From CAYVIB01 sp964451365 (GTDB taxonomy: Bacteria > Pseudomonadota > Gammaproteobacteria > Pseudomonadales > Cellvibrionaceae): 64,000 bases of DNA. The translations under genes were made by a program, and so were the position numbers. How positions within the stretch are numbered: position 1 is the first letter of the stretch; each line of letters opens with the position of its first letter. Location: NCBI GenBank assembly GCA_964451365.1, contig CAYVIB010000031.1:4861-68860 (forward strand). The letters are read 5' to 3'. The notes beneath the pieces were generated by a model. It worked only from the letters and a program-made list of their open reading frames with translations. It was not told where the DNA came from and searched no databases. This document shows, piece by piece, positions 60,031-64,000 of the stretch.

Positions 60031-61434
60031 TCACATAGGTATTGTTGTATCGGATGGAGATGTCCCGTTCAACTTTGCTTTCAGTTTAGCCTCCCGCGCG
60101 TGTACATGGGTGTGATGCCAGCGATTCATTTTCCAGCGCTTCCAGTACATCAGTGAACGGCAACCCTCATCGAGAACGGCTGACAGCAATATACCGTAAA
60201 CCCCCCACTCGAAAACGAAAGCAAAAAGGTAGGCCGCGGGAATGGCCACCAGCCAGGTGAACAGCGGACCGATCACCGAAATTAACAAACCGTCGCCGGT
60301 GGCCCGCAAGCCGAAGCCGACGATAATGTTGACCGCGCGTGGCGGCTCCGACAATCCCGCAAGCAAAAACAGCCAGAATGCGCCGCCCAGCAGAATTTCG
60401 TTGTCGGTGTAAATATCCATAATGGGATGACTGGCGGCGATCAATACACCTGCAACGATACCCGCGCCCCAAAGCGCGGCTTTTACGCTCCGGTTCATCA
60501 GTTCCGTCGCTTTGTCCAGGTTTGCCGCGCCGACATACTGCGAAATGAGCACTTGCGTGGCGGTGGCCAGGGCGATGCTGATAATCAAGCCGAGCATAAA
60601 GGTATTGAAGGTATAAACCTTGGCGGCCAGCGCGACCGCGCCCAGGCTGGCGGTAAAGCCGTTGAGCACCATCAGGTTGATATTGAATGACAGGGGTTCC
60701 ATGACGCCGGGTAATGCAATGCTGAACAGGTGGTGGCTGGCCTTGCGGAATTCGTTACAAAAATTCCGCCAATGAAAAGCCAGTTTGATGTGAATAAAAA
60801 TAACCGTCGCACTGAAAATAACCGCCAGCAGGGTCGCGCACACACTCGCCCAGGCGACACCGGCAATACCGAGCCTGGGGAACCCGAACAGACCGAACAC
60901 CACAATACTGTTACCGACAACATTGCCCAGGAAATATAAAATGTTGCCGTACATATTCCAGTGGGGCTGGCCGTAAATATTCAGAACGCTCTGGCAAATC
61001 TGCTTCGCCGCCATCACGATCATCATCAGGCACATAATGCTCATGTAAATATTGGCATCCTGCCGGATCTGCCCGGGCAGGCCCATCAATTGCGTAATGA
61101 CAGGTGAAAACAAATAAAGCCCGAACGCCAGGATGCCACCCAGCATCAACCCCCAGCAGGCATAGGTTGCGACGGTGGCGACGGTTCGCGCCTGGTTGCC
61201 GCCCCCCAGGTGCTGACTGGCGACGCTACTGCCGGAAAAAACCGTGGCCCACAGGATATTGATGCAGAAATAGATCACCGGCGTCATGGCGCCGGCGGCC
61301 GATGCGGCGGAATCGCTCACGCGGCTCAGGAAAAACGTGTCGAGCACCGGCACGCTGAATTGCAGTGTCTGTTCGACAAGTAACGGGCGGGCCATGCCCC
61401 ATAAGCCTTTCTTTTGGGCGGAGGTTTCGGTCAT
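60031..61434 (-). CDS. MATE-family efflux transporter
   Basis: The 467-residue protein has twelve predicted helices and the MATE fold: MARPLLVEQTLQFSVPVLDT, then FFLSRVSDSAASAAG in the first half, and a mirrored second half (SIALPGVMEPLSFNINLMVL). A Cys-free soluble tail is rich in Lys/Arg. MATE proteins export cationic drugs or metabolites using Na+ or H+. The isonitrile operon is 24 kb away, so a role in its export cannot be argued from position. It is a single gene. Confidence 0.86.
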   Translation of the reverse strand: MTETSAQKKGLWGMARPLLVEQTLQFSVPVLDTFFLSRVSDSAASAAGAMTPVIYFCINILWATVFSGSSVASQHLGGGNQARTVATVATYACWGLMLGGILAFGLYLFSPVITQLMGLPGQIRQDANIYMSIMCLMMIVMAAKQICQSVLNIYGQPHWNMYGNILYFLGNVVGNSIVVFGLFGFPRLGIAGVAWASVCATLLAVIFSATVIFIHIKLAFHWRNFCNEFRKASHHLFSIALPGVMEPLSFNINLMVLNGFTASLGAVALAAKVYTFNTFMLGLIISIALATATQVLISQYVGAANLDKATELMNRSVKAALWGAGIVAGVLIAASHPIMDIYTDNEILLGGAFWLFLLAGLSEPPRAVNIIVGFGLRATGDGLLISVIGPLFTWLVAIPAAYLFAFVFEWGVYGILLSAVLDEGCRSLMYWKRWKMNRWHHTHVHAREAKLKAKLNGTSPSDTTIPM

Positions 61435-61635
61435 AGATAAAGGGGGTACGTCAGGTGATCTCGAGGGGGCGGGATTCTATCACCGGAGCGAGCTGGGCAG
61501 GGTGAAAAAGGGAGGAGGATTCTTGGAACCAATCGAGCAGGGTAGCCCTTGCGCATAGTCGTCAATTACCGAAATAGATTCTGGTAAAAGTTTTATTTTT
61601 TCCAGGAATTGATGAACTCCGTTCGAATCGGCTTG

Positions 61636-61644
61636 TGCTAAGAT
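61636..61644 (+). promoter_or_regulatory. Possible extended -10 promoter of the GH9 gene
   Basis: tgctaagat fits an extended -10 box (TGnTAAGAT) about 43 bp before the GH9 ATG. No clear -35 box is present at the usual distance. Confidence 0.3.
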
Positions 61645-61686
61645 GGATTATTGCTGACTAATTTTTATTCAAATATAAAAACATTT

Positions 61687-63717
61687 ATGAATCACTATAT
61701 TAGTTCTTCTTGTTTGCGAGTGTTTGTTGTTATCGGTTCGATGGTTTTGGTGGCCTGCAGTGGCAGCGGTGGTTCCAGCGGCGGCAGTGTCGAAACTTCC
61801 AGTTCGTCTTCCTCGTCCGGTAGTTCATCCTCTTCATCCAGTTCCAGCAGTTCATCGTCCGGTGGTTCGGCGGTCGTGGGCGATGGTCCTTTTATCGTCG
61901 TCGACCAGTTCGGCTATTTACCTGACGCGCAAAAGATCGCGGTGCTCCGCGATCCCCAGACCGGCTTCGATTCCGCCGATGCCTATACACCGGGAGCCTC
62001 ACTGGAGGTTATCAATGCCGGGACTTCGGCGGTGGTGTTTTCCGGCGCGGTAAGCCAATGGAACGGTAGTGAAACGGACAGCTCCTCCGGAGACCGCGCC
62101 TGGTGGTTTGACTTCAGCAGCGTGCAAACGCCGGGCAATTATTTTATTCGCGATCCGGAAAACGAGGTGGTTTCCCACGAGTTTGCAATTAACGGCAATG
62201 TCTATGATGAAGTGCTGAAACAGGCCATGCGCACGTTCTTCTACCAGCGCGCGGGTTTTGCCAAGGAGCAGCCTTACGCTGAAGCCGCCTGGGCCGATGG
62301 CGTCAGCCATTTGGGCCCGGGGCAGGACAGCGAGGCGCGCCTGTTCAGTGCGGCCGGGGATGAATCGACGGAAAGGGACCTGCGCGGTGGCTGGTACGAC
62401 GCCGGTGATTACAACAAGTACACCAACTGGACGGCGGATTACGTTATCGGCCTGCTCCATGCCTACCTGGAAAACCCTGCCGCCTGGGGCGACGATTTTA
62501 ATATTCCCGAATCCGGCAACGGCATTCCCGATATTCTCGATGAGGTGAAGTGGGGCATGGATTCGCTGATCCGCATGCAGAATGAAGATGGCTCCGTGCT
62601 TTCCATTGTGGGTCTTTCGCACGCCAGTCCGCCCTCGGCCGCCACCGGCCCGAGCCTCTATGGCCCGGCGAGCACCTCGGCCACACTGACCACTGCCGCT
62701 GCATTTGCCCTTGGGGCAAATGTCTATGCTTCGCTCGGCAATGCCACCCTCAACACCTACGCCACGGAGCTGGAAACACGTGCCGAACAGGCCTGGAACT
62801 GGGCGGATGACAATCCCTCGGTTGTTTTCCGAAACAACGATGCGGAATACGAATCCGAGGGGCTGGGCGCGGGCCAGCAGGAAGTGGACGATAACGAACG
62901 GGTAATGAAAAAACTCGAAGCGTCTGTTTACCTGTTCGAATTAACCGGCGAGACCGCTTACCGGGATTATTTCGACAGCAACTACACCAGCGCGGAGCTG
63001 ATTATCACCACTTACTCCAGCGCCTTTCGGGTCAGCACGACGCATTTCCTGCTTTATTACGCGAACCTGCCCAATGCCACCACGGCGGTTGCCAGCAACA
63101 TCGAACAGAAATTCGTGAGCGCGATGAACGGTGGCAATACCTGGACGGCGGTAAATAACGAGGTGGACCCGTATCGGGCTTATTTACAGGATTACACATG
63201 GGGCAGCGCGGGCATAAAGGCGAACAAGGGCTCCATGTTTTATGAACAAATTCTGTTTGACCTGGGCACGCAAACCGACGAGCAAATCAGGAATGCCGCC
63301 GCGCGCTATATCCATTACCTGCACGGCATGAATCCCCTGGGCAAGGTCTATCTTTCCAATATGGGCGCCTACGGGGCGGAAAATTCCGTCGATCAGTTTT
63401 ACCACACCTGGTTTGCCCACGGCAGTGCCCAGTGGGACAGCGTTGCCGAATCCACCTACGGACCGGCCCCCGGTTTCGTGGTGGGCGGCCCGAATCCGTC
63501 TTACGATTGGGATGGCTGCTGCCCCAACAGTTGTGGCGGCGCGACAAACAATGCCATGTGCGGCGCCGCGCAGTTATCTCCGCCTTACAACCAACCGGCG
63601 CAAAAGTCCTATCTGGATTTCAACAACAGCTGGCCGCTGAACTCCTGGTCCGTGACGGAAAACAGTAACGGCTACCAGATTCGTTATTTGCGGCTGCTTT
63701 CCAAATTTGTGCAGTAA
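61687..63717 (+). CDS. GH9 cellulase (endoglucanase-type) lipoprotein with poly-serine linker
   Basis: The enzyme cleaves beta-1,4-glucan. The 676-residue protein has a lipoprotein signal ending VLVAC (Cys24) and then a Gly/Ser-rich linker with a poly-Ser run (about 36-60). An Ig-like CelD_N domain follows (about 65-165, FIVVDQFGYLPDAQKIAVLR). The GH9 catalytic domain (about 170-676) has GGWYDAGDYNKY with the Asp238/Asp241 pair and a late Glu658 in SVTENSNGYQ as the likely acid. Linker and lipid anchor would hold the enzyme at the cell surface. No strong RBS is seen; the ATG at 61687 gives the best signal peptide. Confidence 0.88.
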   Translation: MNHYISSSCLRVFVVIGSMVLVACSGSGGSSGGSVETSSSSSSSGSSSSSSSSSSSSSGGSAVVGDGPFIVVDQFGYLPDAQKIAVLRDPQTGFDSADAYTPGASLEVINAGTSAVVFSGAVSQWNGSETDSSSGDRAWWFDFSSVQTPGNYFIRDPENEVVSHEFAINGNVYDEVLKQAMRTFFYQRAGFAKEQPYAEAAWADGVSHLGPGQDSEARLFSAAGDESTERDLRGGWYDAGDYNKYTNWTADYVIGLLHAYLENPAAWGDDFNIPESGNGIPDILDEVKWGMDSLIRMQNEDGSVLSIVGLSHASPPSAATGPSLYGPASTSATLTTAAAFALGANVYASLGNATLNTYATELETRAEQAWNWADDNPSVVFRNNDAEYESEGLGAGQQEVDDNERVMKKLEASVYLFELTGETAYRDYFDSNYTSAELIITTYSSAFRVSTTHFLLYYANLPNATTAVASNIEQKFVSAMNGGNTWTAVNNEVDPYRAYLQDYTWGSAGIKANKGSMFYEQILFDLGTQTDEQIRNAAARYIHYLHGMNPLGKVYLSNMGAYGAENSVDQFYHTWFAHGSAQWDSVAESTYGPAPGFVVGGPNPSYDWDGCCPNSCGGATNNAMCGAAQLSPPYNQPAQKSYLDFNNSWPLNSWSVTENSNGYQIRYLRLLSKFVQ

Positions 63718-64000
63718 CATGCGAATGCAAACCGGCGGGTGGCGCCTCGCTTACCCGCCCTGCGAAAAAAGATAAGCGCCGTGTAAATTTATCCGGCGCC
63801 TTCCGCAACCGGGATCACTTTCAGCCATCACCCCTCCTCGCGGTGTCGATCAATTTTCCATTTTGTTAAACGAAAATAATTGTGAGTTGCTTCACGTTTG
63901 GTATTGTTGCTCCACGGTAGCATGATTTTTGTCCATAACTGTTCCAGCTAGTGTGGTGTAACAAATAGTATGCGCATATCAGCGAGTCACCAAGCGGTGC
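63718..64000. other. Intergenic stretch after the GH9 gene, to the window edge
   Basis: It holds a short GCGGGTGGCG...TTACCCGCC repeat (63735-63765) of the cruciform family, followed by a T-poor region. An ATG at 63971 (MRISASHQAV) stays open to the edge but has no clear RBS, so I do not call it a gene. Confidence 0.5.

Noticed and set aside
63971..64000. A possible gene start at the right edge
   Set aside because: Only ten codons are visible and there is no clear RBS.

Overview
The window looks like a scaffold from a polysaccharide-degrading gammaproteobacterium of the Cellvibrio / Saccharophagus / Teredinibacter type (family Cellvibrionaceae). This placement is an inference from gene content. 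The evidence is secreted or lipoprotein carbohydrate-active enzymes with long poly-serine linkers, CBM10-like and CBM35-like modules, a PL1 pectate lyase, GH8, GH9, GH11 and GH51 enzymes, and moderately GC-rich DNA with many short palindromic intergenic repeats. No rRNA, tRNA, CRISPR array or transposase gene was seen. One run of 100 N (42540-42639) joins two contigs, so linkage across it is not proven.

Layout. 1-13.0 kb: a lipoprotein cut by the window edge, a GH11 xylanase lipoprotein, a Fic/HTH protein behind an ordered array of palindromic sites, a LysR/DoxX divergent pair, a CYP152-type P450, SurE, a lipid kinase and several small membrane proteins. 13.0-20.7 kb: a pectin block with a 1289-residue protein carrying two PL1-like lyase domains and three binding modules, preceded by three operator-like sites, then an NCS1-family transporter and an FGGY sugar kinase. 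20.7-30.4 kb: an S9 peptidase, a GNAT protein, a repeat-rich stretch with decayed genes (LuxR tail, lipoprotein head, MORN/coiled-coil gene), an RHH protein, a PA0069-type radical SAM protein and a three-gene envelope-stress-like operon.

30.4-36.5 kb holds the most notable system: a six-gene minus-strand operon encoding a flavin-dependent halogenase-like enzyme, an isonitrile synthase (PvcA/IsnA family), an Fe(II)/2-oxoglutarate oxygenase (PvcB/IsnB-like), a HAD phosphatase, a small exported protein and an acyl-CoA-dehydrogenase-like flavoenzyme. The synthase, oxygenase and phosphatase genes overlap by 4 and 1 nt. This is most simply read as an isonitrile natural-product cluster with a halogenase-like first gene; the product cannot be read from sequence. 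Next to it lie a divergent gene of unknown function, a DUF1264 lipoprotein and two adjacent ferritin-like proteins.

41.1-64 kb: an SDR, a DUF2267 protein, the assembly gap, a GH8 reducing-end xylanase lipoprotein, YihY, a phospholipase-D-type synthase, a membrane AraC regulator, an SMP-30 lactonase, then a carbohydrate block: SGNH acetylesterase, AEC transporter, ThuA-CBM32 protein, cytochrome c-PQQ sugar dehydrogenase, AraC regulator, GFA protein, GH51 arabinofuranosidase, MATE exporter and GH9 cellulase. Together the enzymes cover xylan (GH11, GH8, GH51, esterase), pectin (PL1 x2) and cellulose (GH9), plus possible periplasmic oxidation of the sugars (PQQ enzyme, lactonase).
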